A stretch of 64,000 nt of DNA from Ectobius pallidus (taxonomy: Eukaryota > Arthropoda > Insecta > Blattodea > Ectobiidae): positions 55,217,620-55,281,619 of the forward strand of contig CAXKWD010000007.1 of assembly GCA_964059195.1 (NCBI GenBank). Direction: 5' to 3'. The first letter of the stretch is position 1, and each line of letters opens with the position of its first letter. The translations under genes were made by a program, and so were the position numbers. Under the pieces are notes generated by a model, which was not told the origin of the DNA, made no database searches, and saw only the letters and a list, made by a program, of their open reading frames with translations. Positions 1 through 11,303 of this stretch are shown piece after piece.

Positions 1-150
1 TCAACTGTCCTTAAAAATAACGAGGAGAACGCAAGGCCCCCTAAAAACGGGCGAAAAGCAGAAAGAAATCAAACCAACCATCCATCATAAAATTAAACAT
101 TTAGCAATAAAAATATTAACAGCTAAAAAGATCACAACATAACTGAACAA

Positions 151-167
151 TATATGGTGAGTAGATG

Positions 168-211
<44 letters not shown>

Positions 212-221
212 CATCTACTCA

Positions 222-266
<45 letters not shown>
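151..266. repeat. (TA)n microsatellite inside a perfect palindrome
   Basis: A 20-base arm at 151-170 (core GGTGAGTAGATGCTG) is repeated as its exact reverse complement at 209-228, with a pure TA run between and TA runs beyond to about 266. The whole block can fold into one long hairpin. Short ORFs crossing it are translated microsatellite and are not genes. Confidence 0.9.
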
Positions 267-268
<2 letters not shown>

Positions 269-1454
269 AATATATATTGTACCAAGAAACTGTTGGTATG
301 GATCTACAAAAGGACTTGTTGATCACACATATGCTCTGGTCACTGTTCCATTTTCCTGTGTTTGATGTGGATTTGGACTCCGCAACATATTAAAGACAGT
401 GATAATATTGGTGGACCATTTAAATAAGCTTTGGTGAAAAAAAAACAGTTCTTATGCTCGATGATAAGGCAGAAGTGCAAATTTCAATATATATTATTTA
501 TAATTGTTAAAAAAAAAAAGTTTTCCTTCTGAAAACCTTTTTTGCCCGGGCCGCACGAGGAGGTGCCGATGGTATATTTTCGGCACCATATTCTATGAAT
601 TAAACATTTAATATAATGCATTATGGGTAATTTAAACATTTTCTTAATTATTTATTAATCAAGTACTCACATGATCTCGGCTTTCCATCACTATGTTTTG
701 TTCAGAGGTGCGTTTTGTTTTGTTTATTCCGGTTTTGTAATCTCGCCCCTTCTGGATCTTTCTCTCGTTCGGCGTTTGTTTGCGCCCTCTGCTTTGTTTA
801 CCTAGTGTTCATGTTAAGTTCCGCGGACTAGATCGCGCCGTGCGGGCGCTCAAGCAACATGCCTACTTCAGATCCCGCCGTGAAGTCTGCCAAGCTACTT
901 CTCCTTCAGAGTAAGCGCCGGGAGCCAGACCATGTTTCTTTTCTTCAAGTGGTAGTACCGTCATTCTGAGCCATGAACATCTTCTGCTGTGTAGCCATCC
1001 AGCGGTGGCCCTATTGTCGGCATTAAATTAATATCAGGTATGGCTCCATTAACTTGAAATTTTCGTTTTCTTTGCTGGTGGGATTTTTAGTTTAGTTTAT
1101 CTTTATTCAGTAATATTTCGTTGTTTCATATTTTTTCTGCCCACCAGTTCTTTGCTTATTTCATTATTATATTCTACTATATTTCAGCTACGTTTTCTTT
1201 TGACCTTATGTGATGGAAAGCCGACCGTATCTTCTTATTCAATTAATCTTGGCCATCAGCCATTTTTGATCTGCATTCTTGTCTGTTCTTTACTTATATA
1301 CATTAGTTCCAGCTTTTCATATTTCATTGCATTTGTTTGGATCCATTGTATTTTCTGGTTATTCAATAAACTATTGTTACACTCTTGTTATTATTCTGAA
1401 AATCAGTTTTGTTCTTTTGCTCTGTGGATCAGTTTCCTTTTCTGGTTTTAAAAT
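267..1454. other. Unassigned non-coding stretch
   Basis: No convincing coding signal. A small hairpin lies at 562-587 (GGTGCCGA pairing with TCGGCACC). The part at about 780-1000 is richer in G and C than its surroundings and holds a 37-codon ORF beginning MPTSDPAVKSAKLL at about 860, with a possible splice donor inside it. This could be an exon or a TE leader, but I do not recognise it. Confidence 0.5.
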
Positions 1455-2015
1455 TAGTAATTGGGACAGCACCACGCCACAAAAAGTGGGCGTCCCTGCT
1501 TACAAAACTCAGAAGCAGCAAGGCAGAAGAGGTGGCCAGAAGAAATGGAAAGTAATATATGAGCTCGGCAGAGTACAATACCAATAATGGGCCGCAGGAC
1601 AACTGTATGTAATAACTTTTTTTGTGTGTGTCCACCCTTACCCGTGGAGTGCCAAGCAATTAAGCCTAAACCTCCGGTCAAACAAAATTTTGGTAACCAT
1701 ATGAGATGTGTGTATACCTATTGTGCTCTTATGCACATCAGTAGGGGATGTTGATGGTGTGACGTGTTTGGGCTGTGTACTTGTGTCTTTGTATTTTGGT
1801 GCAGGATAGACCTAAGTGCGGATAGGTCTTATGTGCTATATTTCCGGTGTGTGTTTTTTTAGTGACTTGTAGTTATGTATTCCATAGATTTGTAGTGCGT
1901 GTATCTGTTTGAGGGGATTATTGACCAGTCCGGCATTCGCCTTAGAATGACCGAAACCCCTCAAAAACATCGTTCGGACTGGAGTAGTGGCCAAATGGCC
2001 GTCTACTTTGGTGTG

Positions 2016-3166
2016 TTAATTTACTATAGACTTTTCAAGAAGTGCTATTTTTGCAAAGGTTTTAAGTGGTGGGAAGGTGTTTTTACGCGTCCAGAACGTG
2101 AGGTCCGGTGCCCAGGCTTCCTCCTCTGCCCTAGCAGCTTCGTGGAGGAGTAGTCGAGCTTCTTGATATCGAGGACAAGTATACAGCATATGATACATGG
2201 TGTCTAGTTTGCTGTCCTCACAAGCGCATAGATCGTCGTCTTTGAGATTGAAGGGGATTAAGTTAGCGGCAAAGTTGCCATGGCTAGTTAATACCTTGTG
2301 ACGAAGTGGTCCAATTTAATCCATGGCATTTTAAGTCTATTTCTGATACTTGGGAAAAAGTCACGAGTGATGCTACCGTTTTGGGCAACTACCCATTTTT
2401 GCTGCCAAATATCTATTAACTGTGAGTGTATGCGTTCATATAGATGTGATCGATCAAAGCTCTCAAATTTCCTTGGTCCAATTTGAAGGGTACCTAATTG
2501 AAAATTAATTTGCTTCCGCACTTTGTACCTGGCTATCCTTTCCTCAAGCAGGAGATCAACAGGAAGAACAACAGCTATGACTGGTAGAGCATCATTCGAA
2601 ACAGAGGAGTAGGCTTTAGTTATTCGCAAGAGAGAATGTCGCTGGGCAGATTTGAGTTTACGAATGTGATGTGTGTTAAGTTTAGTGGTCCAAGCGTTTG
2701 CAGCGTACGAGACAATAGCCTCAAAAATAGTAGAGTAAAGTAAACGGTAGTTAGTGAATTTGTATCCCCACTGCTGTCCAGAAAGTCTGGCTAGAGCCTG
2801 AAATAGGTTGTTAGCTGTAGCACTGATTCTTTGAATATGAGCGGTGAATTTATTACCTTCTTGTAAGGTTATACCCAAATACTTTGTTTCTCGAACATAT
2901 GGGATCCGGTCTTGTCCTATCCTGATGACTGGAGGGTGATTTCCTATTTTCACCTTGAGGAGCATTGAATTTGTTTAATTTTAGAAATCTTTAGCTTTGC
3001 TTTGTGGGACCAAGTTTCCAGAATTGTTAGTGCCCTATTAGCTTTGTGTTCGAGATCTGTTCTGGACTCACCTTCGATAATAATTACAGCGTTGTCGGCG
3101 TAGGCTATGACGTCTGCATCTTGAGTCTGTTTAAGTTGTCTGAGAGCTTCATCAAACAACAGGTTC
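2016..3166 (-). pseudogene. LINE-A reverse transcriptase, C-terminal half
   Basis: Continuous homologous reading on the minus strand over several frames. It begins just after the insertion with WNLLFDEALRQL, then a catalytic-box relic AYADNAVII, where the second Asp of the usual YADD is Asn, so this copy could not polymerise. A thumb-like region follows (YLGITLQEGNKFTAH, LARLSGQQW, RLLYSTIFEAIVSY). It ends with MYHMLYTCPRYQEARLLL, the Cys/His motif near the end of many R1-type proteins. Frame changes occur at about 2960 and about 2200. In an active element this protein would nick genomic DNA and reverse-transcribe its own RNA there. Confidence 0.8.
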
Positions 3167-3168
3167 CA

Positions 3169-6100
3169 GGGGTCGTATTCTGTAACTTTCGCCACCAACG
3201 CATTGGTGTTGTTGAGAGCTCAACAACCGACAGAAAGATACCAACGGCCGGAGCGTGAGCGATTCTGTAACTCCCTGTTGGTATCTGGAGACGCGTTGTT
3301 GAGGCCCACCAATAACTTTGTGAATTTTCGTGAATGTTGGCAATGAAAGTAGCTATGAGAAATCTGTCTTAACAAACTGCAATGAATATCATTGGCTGAT
3401 GGAGTGCGGGAATGTGATTTCATAATTTCCAAACTGGGCGGGAGTTTAATTTCATGTATATATTTTGAAAGTGGGCGTTTATATTACACGTACTGTCATG
3501 TTGCAAGACGCTTATAGGGGGAAAAGGCGGATTTATAATAATAGGAGAAATTCGCAAAATGCCAATGGTTTTTAGTAATGTTTACTGTCATATATATAAT
3601 AAGGCGGGTATCTCGGGGAATCCAATTAGCAAATTTCGCAATAGTTTGCCAATGTCTGATTTAAATTATGATTATAAAAAAATATGCAATCTCGAAGTAG
3701 TTATATATTTCCATTGCAACTCACCTTGTTTGTGTGAAAGTATTAATTTTAACGATTAACAGAAAGTAAGATGTAGCCCTTTCCAGAATACTCATTTTAA
3801 CAAAATGTTGCTGGATTCATACTCAGTGAAAGGAATGAACTTTCCAATCTCTGTTCAAATAAAAGTTAGTCTCTCAGTATAATATAATTATTGTGTATGA
3901 CATTCTTGTAATGTAAATTGGTTGTATAAATAAAGAGAATGTCCTTAACACATCACATCCCCGAAGGATACACAACCCAAATAAAATATATTTATTGTAC
4001 TCTCATAACTTTCTTTACTTTAAGCATGCACAATACATTTTTCTCACTTCACATTCTGATAAAGACTACACTTTAGAGATTTTCTTCGAAAAAATTTTTC
4101 AAATAAAAGTTTTAGCACGTATTCAGAGTGGGTGGCTTATAACTACCCTAAAGAGCATTTCTTCGAAAAAAAGTTTCAAATAAAAGTTTTAAGTCCTAGT
4201 AACTTATAAGCAACCCATGTGCAAAATTTAAACAAATCGATAAAATCGCGAAAAACGAACATTTTTTCATGTAAAGCCCCTTTAAAAATAAGAGAAACTT
4301 GTCGCCAATCTTTGTGTCACATCTTCAGAAGGTACCCAACCCAAATACAAAAAAAAAAATTCTTATGATTTTCCATTCTGGAGCTAGGCTGTTGACACAC
4401 TTCCACACAGACATGTTTCCGAAAATAGTATTTGGAGATTCAGAATACCTCAAAATGTGTATTTAGGCTTAAAACTCAACTTCAAAGTTGGGGTCGAAAA
4501 CAATACTTCCTTTATCTGTATTACCTATGGTACAGGCAGAGAAAGTAAAAAAAATATTCAGTAGGAGTTTTTACTTAATTTATAGAACACAAGCCAATTA
4601 TAAAATTATTTTTATATAGATAAAGCAAATAGTAAAGTTTAAGCAAATAAGAGTATCTTATCTTGCCTACTGCTTTTATGACATTTATAAAACCCTTTAA
4701 ATAAATTAATTGTGTTTTAGGTTAACTTAAAATGAATTCATTAGTATTTAATTTACACTGTACTTTGAAACATTACAATTGGCCTCATGGTTGTTCATAA
4801 TTATATATTAATTTAAATAACACCATAATATCACTGAAAAAGTGTCTTAAGGGGGCTCATACACCAAGAGACCATGCCCGAGCAGGCATTGCAGTAACTG
4901 TTCGATATCTTCAACACTATTTGCAATAATAAAATGAAATTTTGGACATTAGAAGTATACATTTGGGGGTTGAAATGAGCACAAAAATTATTACAGTGTC
5001 ACAAATATGAAGGTTGATATTAGAAAATTAATTTTTTTTATTTTTCAGCATGTGATTAGACCTAAGAAACATGATTTCATGCAAAAGTCAATCTGATTGG
5101 TGTAATATTTTTTTTTATTCACAGCTGACACTATAATCTAGAGGATAAACCATCAATTTATACTGTGGTATGCCTGATACAATTTTCAGGAATTTTAAAA
5201 TTTCAATATAAAATTATTACTAATTTTTTCACATCATGTTCACAGGTGAAATAATCTTGTGTTGCAAATACATCAGATTATTTAGGTTTATCCTCTAGAA
5301 CACACAAAAAACTATGGGTGTGCAAAGTTTCATGCAATTTGGACCATTACTTTAAGAGATATTGTGCCTTTTGTGTTGAAAATATTAAGTTATGGGAAAA
5401 TGGCTTTGAAAATTCAACATGCATTTCAACTTACATATAAGCCACACCCACTTGACGGAAAATCACGAGATACAATATAGCTCATATTATTATAAAAGGA
5501 ATTAGAGGGAATTTAAATTTGACAAAAATTGGTAATAGCCAATATTGTAGCTAGATTTAAATAATATTTTCAATTACAATAGGTTACATTGGCAGGGAGG
5601 CATATTTTTTGTGCAGTTAAAGACAGATGCCTCTCTACAAGTGTGAAAAGTTTTATAAACTAGTAAACGCTATATAGGCTACCAGTATATTTAAAAGTAA
5701 GGACAATGTACATCATATTTTGCTGAGTGATATAGTACACACACACTTACAAAGTAAACTTTTGTACAAAAAAAACTATTATATGTATCATGAGTTCATG
5801 GCACTTGGCTCAGTTCTAATAAGCACAGTCTTCGTAATTATTTCCTGAAAATTACAAAAAGCCAACATCTCACTACTTGAAGCATCGCTTGAGTGGGATG
5901 TCCTTCTCAATTGCAAATGACCTACTTGTGCACTGTTCTTTCGAATGAACTGGACAAAATTTTACACTACATTAAAAAATTAGGCCTACATAGAGGTGAC
6001 ACCCATCAGTGTTCATTAAGCTTATTTTATTGGTGCATATTATGTTGTCCACTCTTTAATGCAGATCACATGGATTACAATTCCAAATCTGAAACAAAGT

Positions 6101-6556
6101 AAAATAATTAATATTATGTGCAATTATGCAAACATAACCTCAAACATGCTTGTTGCAACATAAAATTATGTACCGGTATTTAGTTTTTATATTCATAAAA
6201 ACATATAAACAAATACTAAGAATCAATTCATTAATGGATATATACTGTACCTTCTCTGTTATTACGCAAATATAGCTATTGACACCATCACGAAGACGCC
6301 CAATTAGGATATAAGCGGCCATTGAAACACAAATATGTCAATATTTCTGCAAATTTTGCGATATTTTAGTACTTTCGAGTTGTTGTTGAGCTCACCGAGG
6401 GGTTTGCAATCGTCGGTGTGTCACCAATATTTCCAGCAATATATTGGTGTGATTTCAAGATCGATTCTTGACACCAATAGTTACAGAATAACTTTTTCTA
6501 GTAACATTGGTGTAATCGTAGTTGAGAGCATTGGTGGAGTTACAGAATACGACCCC
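3169..6556. mobile_element. TIR DNA element (GGGGTCGTATTCTGTAAC ends), non-autonomous
   Basis: The ends are exact inverted repeats (GGGGTCGTATTCTGTAAC at 3169 and its complement ending at 6556), possibly extended by CA outwards. Both subterminal regions carry further TTCTGTAACT and CACCAA motifs, as in transposase-binding arrays. The interior is AT-rich, with no ORF I can assign. A short inverted pair (TCTAGAGGATAAACC) lies at 5137-5299. It splits the LINE-A RT between the ..LGPK and WNLL motifs, which supports a real insertion. A clean TSD is not visible, so the superfamily is undetermined. Confidence 0.7.
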
Positions 6557-6558
6557 TG

Positions 6559-7472
6559 ACCTTGGGTCCCAATACTGAGCCTTTGTGAATGAATGAAGGT
6601 TATCCCTTAGCGTTATTCATCTGGACCAAAAGTAGTCACTGAGGATGGCATATATTATGTTCTGTGGACAGTTTATATTACGAAGTCTCTCCAGGGCGTG
6701 TGGCCCCTAGACATTGTCAAATGCGCCTTCTATATCTACGAAGATGGTAAGCACATATTTAGAATTAGGTGTGGTTACTATTTGCTGGAGCAGTGAAGCT
6801 GCATCCTCAGTACATCTTCCAGGGCGGAATCCAAATTGCCTGGGCGAGTATGATTCTTCTAGAGAAGTGTATATTTTGGAAGCTATGAGATGTTCAAAGA
6901 ACTTTCCCATGACAGGGAGGAGACACATTGGTCGGTACGACTTGGCCAGATATGGATCTTTGGTGTCGTTTTTTCAGAATAATTTTGAGTAGTCCAATTT
7001 TCCAAACGTTGGGAAATATACCAAGGTTAAGGCACGCATTATATATCTGGAGTAGTTTCTCTTTAAGGAGCAGGCCTCCTTTCTTAATGAAGTCTGGGTG
7101 GATTTCATCAATGCCGGGGGCTGTTCGATTTTTGGTTCAGTCTATAGCTATTTCAAGATCTGTTGTATCGAAAGGGGTGGCGTTGTACTCGTTCTGGTAT
7201 GGTCTTCACGCAGCCCTGCGGAGTATCTGCTGTTCTAGAGTTTCCCCTAAATCGGAATCATCGGGGACCAGGGCGTCTGTCGGAGTGGTGGCCACAGTGT
7301 CCCATGTGTTGGCAATCATGCCATCTGGAGTACGGAGACTATGGATGACTGTCCGCGGGTGCAGTCTTTTCGTCATAAGTTTATAGGCAAGCCCCCATGA
7401 GTTGAGGACACTTTGCTCTGTGACAAAGTTCCGCCAGCTTTCTACTTTCGCGAGATAAATCGCTCGTGAGTA
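6559..7472 (-). pseudogene. LINE-A linker and reverse transcriptase, N-terminal half
   Basis: On the minus strand the reading starts with a linker (VESWRNFVTEQ, ILRRAA), then TAPGIDEIHPDFIKKG and ICLLPVMGKFFEHL. Next come QFGFRPGRCTEDA and the first catalytic-Asp motif VLTIFVDIEGAFDNV. After a stop the text continues in relic form (PHALERLRNINCPQNII) up to the insertion boundary. This joins logically to WNLLFDEAL on the far side of the 3169-6556 element. Several stops and shifts are present. It is part of the same LINE copy as the C-terminal half. Confidence 0.78.
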
Positions 7473-7817
7473 TTAACTGGGTGAACATATTTCAGATATA
7501 TTTGGATTAGAGTAGAACGAGCAAAGCCCTACTTACAGCCTGAAGGGCGTTTTAGAATATTTAGCCATTTGGAGACTAGCAAGGTAATTTCATTTATGTG
7601 ATTATTCCACGTGAGTTTGCTGTCAAAGGGGATTCGTTTGGGTTTAATGCAGTGTTTTTGTACCTCAGAGATGGGTGTATTGGTTTGTGTTGTGATTGAA
7701 AGGTAGGGTTTTTTAATTTTTTTTAATTTTAATTTTTTATTATTATTATTATTATTTTTTTAAACTTGCATGTTATTTCTATCGCACCATTTTCCAAGGG
7801 TGTTTAATGCCTTGTTG
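7473..7817 (-). pseudogene. LINE-B RT, post-YADD segment
   Basis: Minus-strand reading gives NKALNTLGKWCDRNN from 7817 downward, continuing the RT text that stops at 17541. After a T-rich gap comes KKPYLSITTQTNTPISEVQKHC, then FDSKLTWNNHINEI, the usual motif after the catalytic box in Jockey-like RTs. It ends near 7473, where R1-like LINE-A text starts. An (ATT)n run at 7738-7755 interrupts it. The segment is inactive. Confidence 0.75.
7802..7817. repeat. Left target-site duplication of LINE-C (16 bp)
   Basis: GTTTAATGCCTTGTTG here is repeated exactly at 17525-17540. Between the copies lies only LINE-C and its own passengers, and both copies belong to the LINE-B reading frame. Confidence 0.95.
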
Positions 7818-8158
7818 TCCCCGTGTGGTGTCCGGGCTACTGAGTAAAATAGCACCATGGGACCACCCCCTGTTGTAAGAGGCGACTAACAGGAGTAGCT
7901 GCCCGCTATCCATACCCAAATCCTATCTTTCCAACCCAAAGCTTGGGGGTATAACTGGGCCACCCAGGCTCCCAAGGGGACATAAATATTGGGAGTCCAG
8001 TAGCCTGAGGTAACTGGCCTTCAGAGTTGGGCTAATCCCCCACCTGAAGTAAGAAGCGGATTCAAAGGGACAATGGAAGCTAGCCTCGGAACTGGACTGA
8101 ATCAATGGAAACGACTTGGTAAAGACAAGGATATACGATTGGCAACTTGGAATATTGT
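7818..8158 (+). other. LINE-C leader and start of coding region
   Basis: A GC-rich leader (CCCCGTGTGG...) is followed by an ATG at 8073 opening MEASLGTGLNQWKRLGK and then RLATWN, the N-terminal Asn-bearing motif of APE endonucleases. A diverged copy of this leader, with the same order of blocks, lies at 25893-26200, which confirms that this is the element's 5' end. Confidence 0.8.
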
Positions 8159-8660
8159 TATGGTGAAAGTCTTTATTTATTTTTTAATGTGATACTTTTT
8201 AGTATGGCATAGTATTAACTTTATTTAACAACAAGTACATGTTGAATATACTCATATTCTGCTAGGTAGAAATATGTGTAAGTATTCATATTTAATTACA
8301 TAGTTTATGATGACTCTACAAATTGATACAGATTATTGCACTGCATCGATTACATATTAATTAATATAGACATATCTCTCATACCTTTTATAAGTTGTAC
8401 CAGCACACACACAGGAAGGGTTGATGGGGTGATGTCGTCGTAACCTCTTCTATCTTCTCTCGGGCCCAAAGGCCTGAGTGGCGTGTCCACAGACAGGGCT
8501 GCTGCCTGACTCTTTGTGCATATTTGGATTCCTACTTATACCAAGATAATGTTTAGATTGCATTATGTGTAAGTAGGCTGTACTCATTCATAGTGTTTGA
8601 TAGCTGTGGCAATCAAAGTTGCTCAACAGATTGGCAATCTGTAGCTACCCACAACAATAT
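8159..8660. other. Unassigned insertion in the LINE-C endonuclease
   Basis: The endonuclease text stops after TWNI and resumes at about 8665 with NITSIMGKETELVEEM. The 0.5 kb between is AT-rich and non-coding, with one GC-richer patch at 8405-8525. No TIR or clear TSD was found, so its nature is unknown. The boundaries are approximate. Confidence 0.5.
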
Positions 8661-9310
8661 AACATCAATAATGGGAAAGGAGACAGAATTGGTGGAGGAA
8701 ATGACAAAATATAAAGTAGACCTACTGGGAATAAGTGAAGTAAAGAAGAAAGGAAGTGGAGTTAAGAACTTACCTAAAGGATATACACTAATATACTATT
8801 GTTAATATTGGAACTAGAGCAAAAGAGGGAGTGAGATTACTGATGAGGGAAGAGATATTTAGGAGACTAGAGGACTGGGAACCAATACATTTAAGAATAA
8901 TTTTAGCAAACATACAGTTATCTATAGGGAAAACATCAATTATCCAGGTCTATGCACCAACAGAAGATTCAGAAATATTAGATAAAGAGCAATTCTATAA
9001 TGACCTACAAAGGGTAGTAAATAACTGCAAAATAAAAAACAGAAAACTTATAATATGTGGAGATTTCAATGCCAGAACCGGGAGCAACTATAAAAGATCG
9101 CACGGAGTGATGGGACGATTCAGAGGGGAAAAAAATGAAAATACAAATGGGAGAAGACTCATAGAATTCTGCATATAAAATGATATGTTGCTTGGTAATT
9201 CTTATTTTAATCATAAGACAATACACAAGATAAGATTTAAAGCAGAAGGACAAGAAGCGAGTAGCATCATAGATTATTTTATACACGATAAATATATAAG
9301 AAGTTATCTA
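8661..9310 (+). pseudogene. LINE-C APE-type endonuclease fragment
   Basis: Plus-strand text over two or three frames: MGKETELVEEM, VDLLGISEVKKKGSG (the catalytic Glu region), IIQVYAPTEDSE, KLIICGDFNARTGS (Asp/Asn motif), NGRRLIEFC and IIDYFIHDKYIRSYL. It breaks at 9310, where a TIR element enters. The domain resumes after 10656 with VKVIRG and a DHR motif. APE domains of this kind nick the target DNA to prime reverse transcription. Stops at 8803 and 9177 make this copy non-functional. Confidence 0.82.
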
Positions 9311-10655
9311 AGGCCGGGTTTCCGAAACGTAAGATATTTACTAGATGACATTATTCAATCTGTAAGCGTTTCTGAAACGTTCGATGGCGGTTAATCATTC
9401 GATAAAACGCCAGACAAACTATCGCACCACAAATCACTAGATATCTGGCGAAATGGTAGATAAACACGCAACATGGCGGAAATGCGAAACATTTATGTTG
9501 ATGTATGTTTCGTTATTATGTTAGCATTTTATCTTACATTATGTTACTAGCTTGTTATGGTATTAAACTGAAAAGTAGTAATGAAGTTGGCATTGGTTAT
9601 TAATTTGTGTGTGAAATAATTCATAATACTGTACTTGAAAAATTGTATATTATCGGTTAGATGAACTTTGTTATAGCCCAGGCTATTAATGTATTCATCG
9701 TTTATTAGTATTAATTTCATTTTCTGTTGTAAGTTAATACTTTTAAGAAAACATCGCGAATATTGATTCACATCATATTTTCTTGCTGGTCATCTTCAAT
9801 GCCAGATCGTATAAGGCCTAGGTCTATACAGAAGTAAATATTCCCTGAAAGAAATAAAGCAATCCTTTCAAGAAGTAGCCTACGATGATATTCAGATTCG
9901 GAAAAAAATGTAGCTTAAGTATATTAATTTTATTTTCTGATGCAACACTTTATGAAGAAAATATTGCCTTTTTACAGCACGAACATTAATACGTAATCAT
10001 TATCTTTCTCGTCATCTTCATCCTGAGGCAATAATTAGGCCTAGAGATGTGCAAAGCAAAAGTATTCCCTGAAAGAATTAGATCTTTGACCATATTGAGT
10101 TTCGGAAAGAATCAGGCTGTCAAAGCAATGACCTATGGATAAATAGGCCATCATATGAAATAAGGAACAACTGCAAGTATGCCTTTTTCAGCGTTAAATA
10201 GCCCATCATTAGAAATGAGAATAAATCGCAGCATTCCTTTCTCAGTGGTAAATCAGCTATAACTTAATTAATGTGTTACTTTTATGCATTACGTTGTAAG
10301 ATTGTAATGGGTGACATTTTCTCTAATGCACAAGTCTAGAAGTCGAAATTATCGAAGTTTCTCTCATGTTTTACATTCATTTTACCAGAGAAACAGCTGA
10401 CAAGAAAAAAGCAGACAGAAAATTCAGTCATTTTGAGAAGCGCTTTGATTGGTTGCTACTCAATCACGGCCAATTTGATATTACAGTATGCACCATGTCT
10501 CCATCTATTGACAAAGTGCTCAACTCATTTATCTGGCATTAGCTATTTACTGAGCGCATTCGCTTTCGGAAATGGGAAGGTGTATATCGAGTCAATAAAT
10601 GTATAGAACCATTAACTGTCTAGAAGATATCTGGAGCTTTTATGCAACTGGGCCT
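9311..10655. mobile_element. TIR element, probably TA-targeting, inside LINE-C
   Basis: Ends AGGCC...GGCCT with imperfect TIRs (about 12 of 19 positions by eye), bordered by TA on both sides (9309-9310 and 10656-10657). It splits the LINE-C endonuclease, whose text is continuous across the excised interval. The interior is non-coding and AT-rich. The TA border suggests a Tc1/mariner-type MITE, but the TIR similarity is modest. Confidence 0.55.
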
Positions 10656-11303
10656 TACAGATGTTAAAGTCATAAGGGGGCAGAACTCTCTACAGACCAT
10701 CGACTGTTAATAGCAGATACCAGAGCTATTATATGTAAAAAACCAAAGGCAAAGAGATATGAACGAATTGCTGTAGAGAAATTGAAGGAAACCAAAATAA
10801 GAGAAGAATACGAAGAAAGAAATCAAACAACACTACGAAAGGTGAATACCCAATTAGATATTGATCAACTATGGATGACAATTAAAAATACTATCTTGAG
10901 AAATGCAGAGGAGATATGTGGAACTAATAAAATAAGACCAAATACAAAACAAACTAACTGGTGGAATGAAGAAGTCAAGAACAGGATACAAGAGAAGAAA
11001 GCATCCTGGAAGAAATACCTGAGGACTAAGGATGCTAGAGATTGGGAAGAATATGTTAATTTTAGAAATAGAGCTAAACAGAGTATAAAAGAAGCAAAAA
11101 CAAATCATGGGAAGAATTTGGACTAAACGTCCAAGAGAATTATAATGAGAATAAGAGAAAATTCTGGCAAACTCTTAAAGCCTTACGAGGAAAGATGGGA
11201 AAACAAGTAAGAAACGTCAAGAATAAACATGGAAAGGTGGTGACTGAACACAAAGAAATATTGAGTACATGGAGAGATTACTATGAAGAGAAATTTAAAA
11301 ATC
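10656..11303 (+). pseudogene. LINE-C endonuclease end and linker
   Basis: Starts with the end of the endonuclease (VKVIRG, then a frame shift in a G run, then TDHRLLIADTR). A Lys/Glu-rich linker follows over 10782-11126 (RYERIAVEKLKE, TNWWNEEVKNRIQEKK, AKQSIKEAKTNH), then KRKFWQTLKALRGKMGK and STWRDYYEEKFKNPS. This is the typical EN-RT spacer of RTE/L1-like LINEs. It stops at a small palindrome at 11304-11323, where the next insertion begins. Confidence 0.75.

Larger units (their letters stand above)
1455..7472 (-). mobile_element. LINE-A: R1-like non-LTR retrotransposon, 5'-truncated and interrupted
   Basis: Reading on the minus strand, the order is an RT linker, RT N-terminal half, RT C-terminal half, a C-terminal Cys/His segment (CPRYQEARLLL) and a 3' UTR that appears to run to about 1455. 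The phrases GFRPGRCTEDA, FVDIEGAFDNV, WNLLFDEAL and YLGITLQEG fit the R1/I group of endonuclease-type LINEs. A 3.4 kb TIR element (3169-6556) splits the RT between motifs. No endonuclease domain is seen, so the copy is 5'-truncated or abuts LINE-B at about 7472. Frameshifts and stops make it inactive. The clade assignment is by eye. Confidence 0.75.

Noticed and set aside
85..365. Open frames through the TA repeat on both strands
   Set aside because: Translated Tyr-Ile microsatellite with no protein character.
1152..1681. Several 75-102 codon open frames
   Set aside because: Hydrophobic, overlapping on both strands, and the right half fits the 3' UTR of LINE-A. No domain.
4860..5700. Possible exon or TE gene inside the 3169-6556 element
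   Set aside because: All frames are short, AT-rich and without motifs. Only a short inverted pair is real.
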